Part shown: piece by piece, positions 26,276 to 35,449 of the stretch
How the letters are laid out: each line of letters starts with the position of its first letter
How positions within the stretch are numbered: the stretch's first letter is position 1
Origin: Sorlinia euscelidii
Lineage (GTDB): Bacteria; Pseudomonadota; Alphaproteobacteria; Acetobacterales; Acetobacteraceae
Length of the DNA: 64,000 nt
Direction: 5' to 3' (one strand)
Assembly: GCF_036452155.1 (NCBI RefSeq)
Contig: NZ_JAWJZY010000005.1
Made by a program: the position numbers and the translations under genes
The notes under the pieces: generated by a model
What the model was told of the DNA's origin: nothing
The model's database searches: none
Seen by the model: only the letters and a program-made list of their open reading frames with translations

Positions 26276-27714
26276 GATTTTAAGCGCCGGGCACTGCAGA
26301 GAGCAAGGATGCCCAGCATGGCGGCGATAAAGTCTATGACGGGGTAAATGAGGGACGCATCGTGCCAAGTTACGTCGCGGGTTGAAAAATCAAGCACCGG
26401 AATAATCATACCGGCGACGGCGATGGCGAGAAGCTGACGACGCCAGGCCGTCAAATAGCGCCCACGGGAAATATCCAGGGATGCGGCGGCACTGGCCAGA
26501 ATCCAGATCGAAAAGAAGGTGGCCGGTTCGACATGACATTGATCCACCATCCCTTCTGGCAGCACACGGCTGGCGGCGAGGTAGGCGAGCATCGCGAGCG
26601 GCAAGGCTGTCGTCACGGACAGTGTCGCGGCTTCACCCAGTTTAAAGCTGAAACGATGCCCATGTGCACTGCGTCTTTTCATGAGAAAAATGACGAGGCC
26701 CGCGGACATCATCCAACTGCCGGCAAGCCCTCCGGTGAAATAGAGGAAGCGAAACGGATAACGAGCCCAACGCGCGTAATGGAGCCCGGCAAGCCAGCCC
26801 TTCACATTGGTGATATCCGCTTTATGTCGCTCAAGCCGGGTCTCCCCTGAGGGGAGGGAGGCAACAAAAGCGTCGCGCGTGATGACCGAGCAGGCCATGT
26901 CACTGCGAAAATATCTGATGTCGTTTTGCGTAAAGGTGATGAAACCAACCTGCCCTTTGCCAAAAACCCCTTCCGCCTGACGCAGCAGCCGGGATATTTC
27001 GGACGCCTTCAGAGGCGCTTCCGGCGGCATGGCGGGTTTCTTCGCCTCCCGCGCCATATTATGCGGCATGGCAGGGAAGAGCCGCGTCGCGTGGATCGAC
27101 GCGCCAGTGTAGGCCATCATCGCCATAAAAGGGATGAGCAGCACACCAATCAATATGTGCGCATCTGTCCAGGAGCGCAGCAAAGGCCCCTGACGCCGGA
27201 AAAGTAAAAAGTCAGGCAGAAGTCTTTTAAGCTGGATAATCACGCCCGCCCCCAGCGTGACGAGAAGCATCAGCGCTGCGATTTCCGTCGGGATGCTGCC
27301 CCAGGGTTTCGGAAGAAACAGACCATGGTGAAACACATAAAAGAACGTGCCACCATAAGTGACGTGGCGCGTGCGCAGTTCGCCGGAGGCGGGGTCAATA
27401 ACCGGGCCGATGAAGCTCGTGCCATCATAATGCACGACACGCAGAAACGGGTCACGGAGCGAAGGAAGGATGATGAGCGGGATGAAGTTCTGCGCCTGCA
27501 TTTGCGCCACTTCGTTCATTGCCGTGTTTATCCCGGCTTCCGTCATGTTAGGAGAAGGGTCGTGCGCGAGCTCTGGCTGCATCCAGCGCGTGATTTCCGT
27601 GTCGAAACTTGTGAGCGCGCCGCAGGAAAAAATCACAACCAGGAGAAGTCCCGCAATAAAACCGACCCATGCATGCAGCCAACCCATGCGTTGGCGCAGC
27701 GTGTCACTAAACAT
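26272..27714 (-). CDS. PepSY-associated membrane protein, iron-uptake locus
   Basis: A 480-residue PepSY-TM protein with an N-terminal helix (WLHAWVGFIAGLLLVVIFSCGALTSF is split by convention near residue 14-38), large periplasmic PepSY parts, the FFYVFHHGLFLPKPWG motif, LRSWTDAHILIGVLLIPFM and four or more C-terminal helices. Such proteins are often encoded beside TonB-dependent siderophore receptors and in some cases reduce iron in the periplasm. It overlaps its upstream and downstream neighbours on the minus strand, forming an operon divergent from the receptor gene. Confidence 0.85.
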   Translation of the reverse strand: MFSDTLRQRMGWLHAWVGFIAGLLLVVIFSCGALTSFDTEITRWMQPELAHDPSPNMTEAGINTAMNEVAQMQAQNFIPLIILPSLRDPFLRVVHYDGTSFIGPVIDPASGELRTRHVTYGGTFFYVFHHGLFLPKPWGSIPTEIAALMLLVTLGAGVIIQLKRLLPDFLLFRRQGPLLRSWTDAHILIGVLLIPFMAMMAYTGASIHATRLFPAMPHNMAREAKKPAMPPEAPLKASEISRLLRQAEGVFGKGQVGFITFTQNDIRYFRSDMACSVITRDAFVASLPSGETRLERHKADITNVKGWLAGLHYARWARYPFRFLYFTGGLAGSWMMSAGLVIFLMKRRSAHGHRFSFKLGEAATLSVTTALPLAMLAYLAASRVLPEGMVDQCHVEPATFFSIWILASAAASLDISRGRYLTAWRRQLLAIAVAGMIIPVLDFSTRDVTWHDASLIYPVIDFIAAMLGILALCSARRLKS

Positions 27715-28030
27715 GGGAAGAATAATGCGCCTGACTTAATCTGTGTCCCGCGGCACCTGCGCCTTCCTGATGAGGCCGGGCGACGTCACGACGTTTAAAC
27801 GGGATTGAAAACATTGCGAGCATAAAAGCGGGCATGAGAAAACACACCAGCAGATAACTGCAATTCGGCGCGAAAGGACAATGATAATGCGTCGCCACCC
27901 ATTGATCGAGCTTCAACGCGCCAAATCCGAGAACCCACACACCGGCCAGCCCGCCAAGAAGCCGACGCGCACGACGTCCATTAAAGCGGTGCGCGGCCCG
28001 CCCATGCGTTCGGTTAAGATTGTGTCTCAC
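27707..28030 (-). CDS. Small membrane protein, first gene of the PepSY operon
   Basis: About 107 residues from a GTG at 28030; a longer start would reach into the regulatory dyad. It is basic at the N-terminus (RTHGRAAHRFNGRRARR) with two hydrophobic segments (LLGGLAGVWVLGFGALKL and LVCFLMPAFMLAMFSI) and a short loop with two cysteines (HCPFAPNC). In similar loci a DUF3649 protein sits here; I cannot confirm the family. It overlaps the PepSY gene by eight bases. Confidence 0.55.
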   Translation of the reverse strand: MRHNLNRTHGRAAHRFNGRRARRLLGGLAGVWVLGFGALKLDQWVATHYHCPFAPNCSYLLVCFLMPAFMLAMFSIPFKRRDVARPHQEGAGAAGHRLSQAHYSSHV

Positions 28031-28084
28031 TTGCAACAACTTACGTGAACCGTCCGAAAAAGCAAAAAACTGGTTAATTTTCAA

Positions 28085-28111
28085 TTGCAACTGTTTCTCA
28101 TTTGAGACAAC
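28085..28111. promoter_or_regulatory. Fur-like operator dyad between PepSY operon and TonB receptor
   Basis: The divergent region contains an imperfect dyad centred on TCTCATTTGAGA within TTGCAACTGTTTCTCATTTG and onward. The half-site TTCTCATT resembles Fur boxes. It lies about 50 bases upstream of the receptor start and about 55 bases from the start of the opposite operon, so it could control both. This is a pattern match by eye. Confidence 0.45.
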
Positions 28112-28160
28112 TGGAAGGAAGTTGAAGTCAGTTCGACCCTTTGTCAACAAACATTTTACG

Positions 28161-30394
28161 ATGGAGTCTCTTTTGGCGACCTCTCATACCCGCCAATTCT
28201 CTCGTTCATTTACGCGGGTTGGCCTTAACATTCTCGGCGCCTCAATAGGCTTCACCGCGCAGGCGGCACCGGCGACGCCTGTCGATGCCGCGATTCATCA
28301 ATCTTCAGCCAGCAACGTGACTTCCGTAAATGCGCCGGATCGCGAAAACCTTGTGGTCCGCGCCAAACGTGAAAATCAGATGGAAGTCACGCAGAGTGGC
28401 GACCTCGGCGTGCTTGGGCATATGAGTGGTTTGGATGCGCCTTTCAATGTGCGCAGCTACACGTCGAGCATCATGCTCAACCAGCAGGCGCAGACGCTGG
28501 GGGAGGTGCTTGAAAATGATCCGTCCGTACGGATGACGTTAGGTTATGGTAATTTCTCCCAGATGTTCATTATTCGCGGCCTGGCTGTCGCCGGGGATGA
28601 TGTCGGGATTGACGGGCTTTACGGCATCGCGCCGCGTCAGCTCCTTCTCCCGCAATTATATGAGCAGGTGCAGGTGCTCAACGGCACCAATGCTTTCGTC
28701 AATGGTGCGGCACCGGGTGGGACTTCCATTGGCGGGAGCGTCAATCTCAAACTGAAGCAGGCGGGTAAGGACCCGATCACGCGTCTGACCGGCAATTACG
28801 GTTCCCGCGGTCAGGGGGTGGGGCGCTGGATGTCAGTCGGCGATTCGGGCGCAACGATCAGTTCGGTTTCCGGCTGAACGCGGCGGGTATGGGGGGCAAT
28901 GACGCCATTGAGGGCGAGAGTCGCCGTGCTGTCGCCATTGGCGGGGCTTTCGACTGGCATGATGTTTCCAACCATACGCGATTGATTACCGATATCGCCT
29001 ACCAGAATCAGGGCGTCTATCACGGTCGCCCGGGTGTGCTGCTGTCATCCACCCTGACATCCGTCCCCCGTCCGCCTTCGGCTTCTGCCAATTACGGACT
29101 GCCCTGGACTTATACCAACCTCAATTACCTTTTTGGCCTCATGAGGCTGGAGCGTGATTTTACCCCGCATCTGATGGGTTACGCGTCATTCGGGGGCCAG
29201 AGCGGATGGGAGAAGGGCGATTACGCGCAGCCCACCGTGACAGATGTGCGGACAGGGGCGGCCACTTATGGCGGGATGTATGTCCCTGCCGTGACCACCA
29301 ATGAAAGTCTTCAGGCGGGTTTCCGCGGGAAGTTCGATACCGGGCCGCTGCGGCACGAAGTCAATCTCGGCGGCTCTTCCGTATGGACAAACATGGCGAC
29401 CGCTTATTCCATGGCGTTGACGAAAGGCGACACCAACCTTTACGGCCCTTACGGAAATCAGGCGCACCTGCCTTACACTTTTTCGGGCGGGAATGTCGAT
29501 AATCCGCAGCTCAATAATGCGACGCGCCTCTGGAGCCTCTTCTTCTCCGACACGGTCAAGGCTTTTCATGACCGTGTCGCTTTGACGGCCGGGTTCCGCT
29601 ATCAGAATATCCGGCAGATCTCCTATAATTACGGCGCCAGCCCGGCGGATCGTTACGCGCAGGGCGCCTTCACGCCGGTTGTCGGCCTGACCGTGCACCC
29701 GACCCGCCACACAGCGATCTACTTCAATCGGTCGGAGGGTCTTTCACCTGGCCCGACGGCGGGCGGCAATGTCGTGAATCTGGGGGAGATCTTCCCGCCT
29801 TATCGCACCGTGCAATATGAGGTAGGTGCGAAATATATTCAGCGCAATTTCGCGGCGTCGCTGGCACTTTTCCAGATGAGCATCCCCAGTTCCTATGTCG
29901 AGCCGCTGGGCGATACGGGGCGGTCGATCTACACCGTCAATGGCATGCAGCATAATCGCGGCATTGAGCTCAATATCAACGGCACGATCGTCAAAGGATT
30001 GCGCTTCAATGGCGGTGCCACCGTCCTTGACGCGACGCAGGTCCGCACGGCGAACGGTGCGCAGAATGGCCTGAAATCGCTGGGCGTGCCGGGCTATATG
30101 ATCAGCGGTAACATTGAATATGATGTGCCGAAGCTGAAAGGATTGACCCTCGTCGCCCGCGTTGAGCAGACGGGACATCAGTGGGCCAATGCCGACAATA
30201 CCCAGCGTGTTCCGGCCTGGACGCGTGCTGATCTCGCCGCGCGCTATGTCTTCCTCGCCGGTAAGAAACCGCTGACATTGCGCTTTGGTGTCGATAACAT
30301 CGCCAATAACAGCTATTGGACGTCCGCCTATGGCGGCTACCTCTATCAGGGCCTGCCACGCGTCTATAAATTCTCCTTCACGACGGATCTGTAA
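28161..30394 (+). CDS. TonB-dependent siderophore receptor, apparent frameshift
   Basis: Outer-membrane receptor for ferric siderophores. The signal region ends near FTAQAAPA; the plug domain has TLGEVLENDPSVRMTLGYGNFSQMF-type sequence and RGLAVAGDDVGIDGLYGI, typical of the FpvA/FhuA/FecA group; the barrel ends in YQGLPRVYKFSFTTDL with the terminal beta-strand. The frame breaks near 28828: one added G in GG (28828-28829) changes GRWMSVGD to GRWDVSRRFG and joins the next frame. The coding length is one base short of a multiple of three, and the repaired protein is about 744 residues, normal for the family. Confidence 0.88.
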
Positions 30395-30403
30395 CGTAAA
30401 AAG

Positions 30404-30428
30404 GGGCGGTGACGCCCGCCCGTTTTTT
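30404..30428 (+). terminator. Terminator after the TonB receptor
   Basis: Stem GGGCGG (30404-30409) with CCGCCC (30416-30421) followed by G and a run of six T. Confidence 0.7.
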
Positions 30429-30440
30429 CACACGGTAGAA

Positions 30441-30482
30441 ACCGCCTTGCCGACTGTTAAATCAGGGCAGGGCGGTCTTTTT
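30441..30482 (+). terminator. Second terminator between the receptor and bioB
   Basis: An 11-base stem ACCGCCTTGCC (30441-30451) with GGCAGGGCGGT (30466-30476), one wobble pair, followed by CTTTTT on the plus strand. It sits between convergent genes and backs up the first hairpin. Confidence 0.8.
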
Positions 30483-30490
30483 GTGCGGCT

Positions 30491-31501
30491 TTAATGGGTT
30501 TTTGTCGCCGGGCGCATACCAAGCTGCGCCAGAAGGCGACGATCTCGGTGTTCGCTCGGATTCGGTGTCGTCAGAAGCTTATCGCCGCAGAAAATCGAGT
30601 TCGCGCCCGCCATGAAGACAAGTGCATGGGCCTCGTCGCTCAAAAGTTCACGCCCTGCCGCCAGGCGGACATGGCTCGCGGGCATGGTGATCCGGGCTGC
30701 GGCCACGACACGTGCGAAAGTGATGGGGTCAATCGGCGCCGCATTTTCCAGCGGCGTGCCAGCGACGCGGATAAGGAGGTTGATCGGCACGCTCTCCGGG
30801 TGTTGGGGCAGGTTGGCGAGGGTCGTAATCAGCCCGGCGCGGTCATTCTCATCCTCACCCATCCCGACAATTCCGCCGCAACAGACATGAATGCCCGCGT
30901 CACGCACATTTTCAAGCGTATCGAGACGGTCCTGATAGGTGCGGGTGGAGATGATCTGGCTGTAAAACTCCTCTGACGTGTCAAGATTATGGTTGTAGTA
31001 ATCAAGCCCCGCTTCCTTGAGGGCCGCACTTTGCGCGGCGGTCAACATGCCAAGCGTGACACAGCTCTCCAGCCCCAAAGCCTTGACGCCGCGTATCATC
31101 TCACACACGGTTTCCAGGTCATGGTCTTTGGGGGTGCGCCACGCGGCGCCCATGCAGAAGCGCCCGGCACCCGCATCTTTCGCGCGCTTTGCCTCATCCA
31201 GCACTTTCTCAATGCTCATCAGGCGCTCCGCCTGCTGACGCTCAGCGTGTCGGGCACTTTGGGGGCAATAGGCGCAATCTTCCGGGCATCCCCCCGTTTT
31301 GATCGAAAGAAGCGTTGAGATCTGGACTTCATTCGGGTCAAAATACGTGCGATGCAGGCTCTGCGCCCGAAACATCAGTTCAGGGAAGGGAAGCGCCAGC
31401 AGGGCCGCGACCTCGTCACGCGTCCAATCGTGCCTTATCTCGGATTTTCGGGTCATATCCGCGGATGGGGTGACAGGTTGCGCGTGTAAGGCCATGTTCA
31501 T
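30491..31501 (-). CDS. bioB: Biotin synthase
   Basis: Radical-SAM enzyme that inserts sulfur into dethiobiotin. The CxxxCxxC cluster motif is C72-C76-C79 (GGCPEDCAYCPQS). Other family blocks are GAAWRTPKD, YYNHNLDTSEEFY, HVCCGGIVGMGE and GANSIFCGDKLLTT. Length 336 is normal. It stands alone; the other bio genes are not in the window. Confidence 0.97.
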   Translation of the reverse strand: MNMALHAQPVTPSADMTRKSEIRHDWTRDEVAALLALPFPELMFRAQSLHRTYFDPNEVQISTLLSIKTGGCPEDCAYCPQSARHAERQQAERLMSIEKVLDEAKRAKDAGAGRFCMGAAWRTPKDHDLETVCEMIRGVKALGLESCVTLGMLTAAQSAALKEAGLDYYNHNLDTSEEFYSQIISTRTYQDRLDTLENVRDAGIHVCCGGIVGMGEDENDRAGLITTLANLPQHPESVPINLLIRVAGTPLENAAPIDPITFARVVAAARITMPASHVRLAAGRELLSDEAHALVFMAGANSIFCGDKLLTTPNPSEHRDRRLLAQLGMRPATKTH

Positions 31502-31710
31502 TGTCGCGAATGCTCCAGAAAACCATCATCAAATCGCCCAGCGATGCCATGAGACGAAACGTTTGTCACGATCAGGCAAAGCCGGGTCAGGCGACGGGCG
31601 CCCGTTGCCAGCGTTAACTCCGTCAGACTTTGCTTGATCCTGCGCGCAACGAGGCGCATGTTATTAGGTCAGGCGAGGTGTCCGCCGCAAGTGGCACATT
31701 TGGGGATCGT

Positions 31711-32532
31711 ATGAAACACTGGCGCATTGAGCAACTGGATTGGGACGCTTTCGACGCAACGAAACTGGACCCTGATGTCATTCCTATCGTCAAAGCAGCT
31801 TCTGTGGTCGAGCGCAATAGTCTGGATTACGCTGCCTACCTCAATAACGTCTTCATCGGTGACCCGGATTTTGCCAAAGCCGCCGATGCGTGGGCGGTCG
31901 AGGAAGTGCAGCATGGCGACGCCCTCGGCAAATGGGCCATGCTCGCGGACCCGACATGGGACTATAAATCAGCCTTTCAACGCTACCGCCAGACTTACAA
32001 AATTGACAAGGACGTCGATGCCTCCATTCGAGGCTCCCGCACAGGTGAGCTGATCGCGCGCTGCATGGTTGAGACGGGGACGTCCTCTTTCTATACAGCC
32101 CTCGCTGACAGCACGGATGAGCCCGTGCTCAAGGCGATCTGTAAGCAGATTGCTGCTGACGAGTTTCGCCACTTCAAGCTTTTTTATGACCATATGCACC
32201 GTTATCTCGGGCGGGAAAAGCTTGGGGTGATCCGTCGGGCGCAAATCGCGCTGGGGCGTGTGCTTGAAAGCGAGGATGATGAACTCGCTTCCGCTTTTTA
32301 CACGACGAATGTGCCGGAAGGCACAGATTATGATTACGGGCGCTGCATCGCGGATTACATGGCGCGCGCCATGCCGCGTTACCGCCCGAACCATATTCAG
32401 CGCGTTGTCAGCATGATTTTTAAAACGATCGGGATCAAGCCGCATTCCGTCATCCAGACAGGCACGGCGAAATTGATGTACCGGATCATCCAATTCAAAT
32501 CCCGGCGGTATCAAAAACAACTGGCAGGCTGA
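31711..32532 (+). CDS. Ferritin-like di-iron domain protein
   Basis: A 273-residue helical protein with the pairs expected of a di-iron carboxylate site: glutamates in VVERNSLDY and METG-type MVETGTSSFY, plus EEVQHG and DEFRHF, the two ExxH/DExxH motifs. This arrangement fits the ferritin-like superfamily that includes acyl-ACP desaturases and di-iron oxygenases, but substrate and reaction are unknown. The C-terminal part is basic (FKSRRYQKQLAG). The ATG at 31711 gives MKHWRIEQLDW; a longer start has no good ribosome site. It is divergent from bioB. Confidence 0.72.
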   Translation: MKHWRIEQLDWDAFDATKLDPDVIPIVKAASVVERNSLDYAAYLNNVFIGDPDFAKAADAWAVEEVQHGDALGKWAMLADPTWDYKSAFQRYRQTYKIDKDVDASIRGSRTGELIARCMVETGTSSFYTALADSTDEPVLKAICKQIAADEFRHFKLFYDHMHRYLGREKLGVIRRAQIALGRVLESEDDELASAFYTTNVPEGTDYDYGRCIADYMARAMPRYRPNHIQRVVSMIFKTIGIKPHSVIQTGTAKLMYRIIQFKSRRYQKQLAG

Positions 32533-32574
32533 GAAAGAGCGCGCAGCCCGCCCCCTAAGCAGGACATCCCGTCA

Positions 32575-33228
32575 ATGAGGAAGAAAACGGTTCAGCCCTG
32601 CACCCTTCTTCGACCCAGCCGACTTGTCAGGCCCGGCCGCCTGAGTCTTACGTTGGGCGGTCTGCTCCTCCTTTCAGCATGTAGTGGCGTCTGGCGACAT
32701 AATCCTTACGCCCTGCCCATCGCCCGCTACAATGCCGGGCCAGATACTCGAGCCGTGCCCAGTGCTTCCGTGGAAGCGGCGCGTCAGTTTATGGATCAGG
32801 TGGGTGTTTCACAATATACGTCCCCGGACTGGCAGCCGGGACGGGTGAGGGAGGTCGTCCTGCTGACCTTCCGGGATGATGTGTCGGCGATGCAGAAACA
32901 GGCCTTTGCCCAGCGTCTCGCGCGCCTGACGCAGGATTCCCGCCGCCCGGATGGAAGTCACCCGATCGACATGATTGAGATAGGGTGGGAGGGCGCGCAA
33001 ACGCGAACCCCGATCGGCAGACACTTCCTGTATATTCTGCAATTCCGATCAGAGGGGGACCGGCACTTCGTCATGGGACCGCCCATCGTGACAGATCCGC
33101 AATTTTATGACCCGGCCTATGCGGCTTTCTCCGCTTTCATGGCCGGGCTGATTGTCGACCGCACGGAGTATGGTTATCATCCCGCCATCGTTCCGGGAAT
33201 CGTTGCGCGATCAAAACGCGCATCCTGA
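32575..33228 (+). CDS. Lipoprotein with Dabb-like domain
   Basis: A 217-residue predicted lipoprotein: signal LTLGGLLLLSAC with lipobox cysteine 36. The body has a segment resembling the stress-response alpha-beta barrel (Dabb) domain (REVVLLTFRDDV then HFLYILQFRSEGDRH and DPAYAAFSAFM). It lies 42 bases after the ferritin-like gene and may be cotranscribed. Function unknown. Confidence 0.65.
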   Translation: MRKKTVQPCTLLRPSRLVRPGRLSLTLGGLLLLSACSGVWRHNPYALPIARYNAGPDTRAVPSASVEAARQFMDQVGVSQYTSPDWQPGRVREVVLLTFRDDVSAMQKQAFAQRLARLTQDSRRPDGSHPIDMIEIGWEGAQTRTPIGRHFLYILQFRSEGDRHFVMGPPIVTDPQFYDPAYAAFSAFMAGLIVDRTEYGYHPAIVPGIVARSKRAS

Positions 33229-33307
33229 AGGCGGGGGGCGACCCTCATAAATGCTTATAACAGACATGCCAAGCTCGGCATGAAAGACAAATATCAGGAG
33301 CTCTGGT

Positions 33308-35371
33308 TTGACCAAAAAATCTATTCTGAAAAAGAGTCTTCTTGCTGCGAGTGCGACCTGGTTGGTCGTGGCCGGGGCGCAGGCGGGTCGTGCCGAAACA
33401 AAGCCTTACCCGGCAGGATGGGGGTTTGACACAGCGGGGATGAACCGATCGGTCAAACCGGGAGATGATTTCTTCAGTTTCGCGAACGGCACCTACATCA
33501 AAAATATCCGCATCCCGGATGATCGCTCAAGCTTTGGCGCGTTTGACGTTCTGGCGGAAACAGCGCGTGAGCGCGTTAAATCCCTCTTGATGGAAGCGGG
33601 CAAAAACGCGCCGGACACCCCGATTACGACGCGAGAAAAACTGGGCGTTTATTATGCGACCTTCCTCGATGAGGCGAAAGCCAATCAGCTCGGCAATGCG
33701 CCGCTCAAGCCCTATCTGACTGAGATCCGCAACGCGCATGATGTCAAATCGGCCGTCGCTCTCTTCGGTAAAGCGTCTCACCAGTTTTTTTACAGCCCGT
33801 ATGAAATCTCGATCATGGCGGGTTTTGACGACCCGACAAAATATGTCATCTCGCTCGGCCAGGGTCGTCTTGGCATGCCGGATCGGGATTATTATCTGAA
33901 GCCGGAATTCGCGGCGAAGAAAAAAGCCTATCGCGCCTATGTCGAGAAAATGCTGGGGCTGATCAACTGGCCCAATGCTGCGCTGGAAGCGACGCGCATT
34001 GTGACATTTGAGACGGAACTCGCCAAAGCGGAGTGGCCCCTTCAGGCCCTGCGCGACCCCCTGCGCATTAATAATCCGATGAGTCTGGCGCAGCTTCAGG
34101 CAAAAGTGCCGGAAATTGACTGGACACTTCTACTGACCGAGGCCGGCATCAAGCCGGAAGATTTCAAGTCCGAAAAACTTGTCGTGCTTGAGCCCGCTGC
34201 CATCAGAAACATGGCGGCACACATTGCCGGGCTGGATAATGCGACCCGGCAGGCGTGGATGGCGTTTCATCTTGCGGATAATGCGGCCCCCTGTCTCAGC
34301 CATCAATTCGTGCAGGCCTCATTTGATTTCAACGCACATGAGCTTGAGGGCCAGCCGAAACTGAGCGCGCGATGGAAACAATCCGTCAACGCCACGTCCG
34401 CCGCCATGGGTTGGGCCATCGGGCAGCAATATGTCAAACGTTATTTCCCGCCAAGCGCCAAGGCCAGCATCACCAGCCTTGTTGGGGAGGTGAAAGAGGT
34501 TTTTGCCGAGAGATTGCGGCATAATCCATGGATGTCACCTGAAACGCGTGAAAAAGCGCGGCGCAAGCTCAATAATTTTCGCATCGAAGTCGGGTATCCC
34601 TCCAAATGGCGTGATTACACAGCGTTGGACGTGAAAAAGGGCGATATTTTCGGCAATGCCACGCGCGCTGCGGCCTTTAACTGGCAGCATGAGCTATCCC
34701 ATGTGGGTAAGGATGTTGACCGGGCCGAGTGGGAAATGACGCCCCAGACGGTTAATGCCTATAATGAGCCGACACAGGTTGAAATTGTCTTTCCGGCAGC
34801 CATCCTGCAGCCACCGTTTTTTGACCCGAATGGCGACACAGCCATCAATTACGGCGCGATTGGCGGCGTGATCGGTCATGAGATGACGCATTCATTCGAT
34901 GATGAAGGGCGTCAATTTGACGAGAAAGGCCGCGTGCATCAATGGTGGACGCCGGAGGACGTGAAACGCTTCAATGCTCTGGCAGAACGTTTCGGCGCAC
35001 AATATGAGAAATTTGAGGTCTTTCCCGGGCTTCACCTCAACCCCAAATTGACGATGGGCGAAAATATCGCGGACCTGGGTGGGCTCACCCTCGCGCTCAA
35101 CGCCTATCATGCGTCACTCAAAGGCAAGCCGGCGCCGGTTGTGCATGGTCTGACGGGCGACCAACGTGTCTTCCTCGGATGGGCGCAGGTCTGGCGGGAA
35201 AAATTGCGGGATGATGTCGTCAGAAAACGTGTGACCACAGATCCACACTCACCGCCAAAAGCACGCGTCAATCTGCCAGCGCATAATCTTAACGATTGGT
35301 ATGATGCTTTTGACGTAAAACCGAAAGACAAGCTTTATATTCCGCCCGAGCAGCGGGTTGTGATCTGGTAA
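33308..35371 (+). CDS. M13-family zinc metallopeptidase
   Basis: A neprilysin/PepO-type peptidase of 687 residues. The zinc motif is HEMTH (near residue 523) with the third ligand glutamate in ENIADLGG (near residue 584); NAYNEPTQVEIVFPAAILQPPFF is the conserved substrate-site block. A signal segment at the N-terminus (SLLAASATWLVVAGAQAGRA) sends it to the periplasm. The start is TTG at 33308 with an AGGAGCT site upstream. It is monocistronic. Confidence 0.93.
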   Translation: MTKKSILKKSLLAASATWLVVAGAQAGRAETKPYPAGWGFDTAGMNRSVKPGDDFFSFANGTYIKNIRIPDDRSSFGAFDVLAETARERVKSLLMEAGKNAPDTPITTREKLGVYYATFLDEAKANQLGNAPLKPYLTEIRNAHDVKSAVALFGKASHQFFYSPYEISIMAGFDDPTKYVISLGQGRLGMPDRDYYLKPEFAAKKKAYRAYVEKMLGLINWPNAALEATRIVTFETELAKAEWPLQALRDPLRINNPMSLAQLQAKVPEIDWTLLLTEAGIKPEDFKSEKLVVLEPAAIRNMAAHIAGLDNATRQAWMAFHLADNAAPCLSHQFVQASFDFNAHELEGQPKLSARWKQSVNATSAAMGWAIGQQYVKRYFPPSAKASITSLVGEVKEVFAERLRHNPWMSPETREKARRKLNNFRIEVGYPSKWRDYTALDVKKGDIFGNATRAAAFNWQHELSHVGKDVDRAEWEMTPQTVNAYNEPTQVEIVFPAAILQPPFFDPNGDTAINYGAIGGVIGHEMTHSFDDEGRQFDEKGRVHQWWTPEDVKRFNALAERFGAQYEKFEVFPGLHLNPKLTMGENIADLGGLTLALNAYHASLKGKPAPVVHGLTGDQRVFLGWAQVWREKLRDDVVRKRVTTDPHSPPKARVNLPAHNLNDWYDAFDVKPKDKLYIPPEQRVVIW

Positions 35372-35449
35372 TTATATAACGGGGATTAAAGCGAAAGGAG
35401 GGCACGTGCCGGGCAGCGTCTAGGCATGTCAAAAAAGGAGACTTTTTGC

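Noticed and set aside
28020..28160. In-frame extension of the siderophore receptor start
   Set aside because: The extension runs through the regulatory dyad and would place charged residues before the signal sequence.
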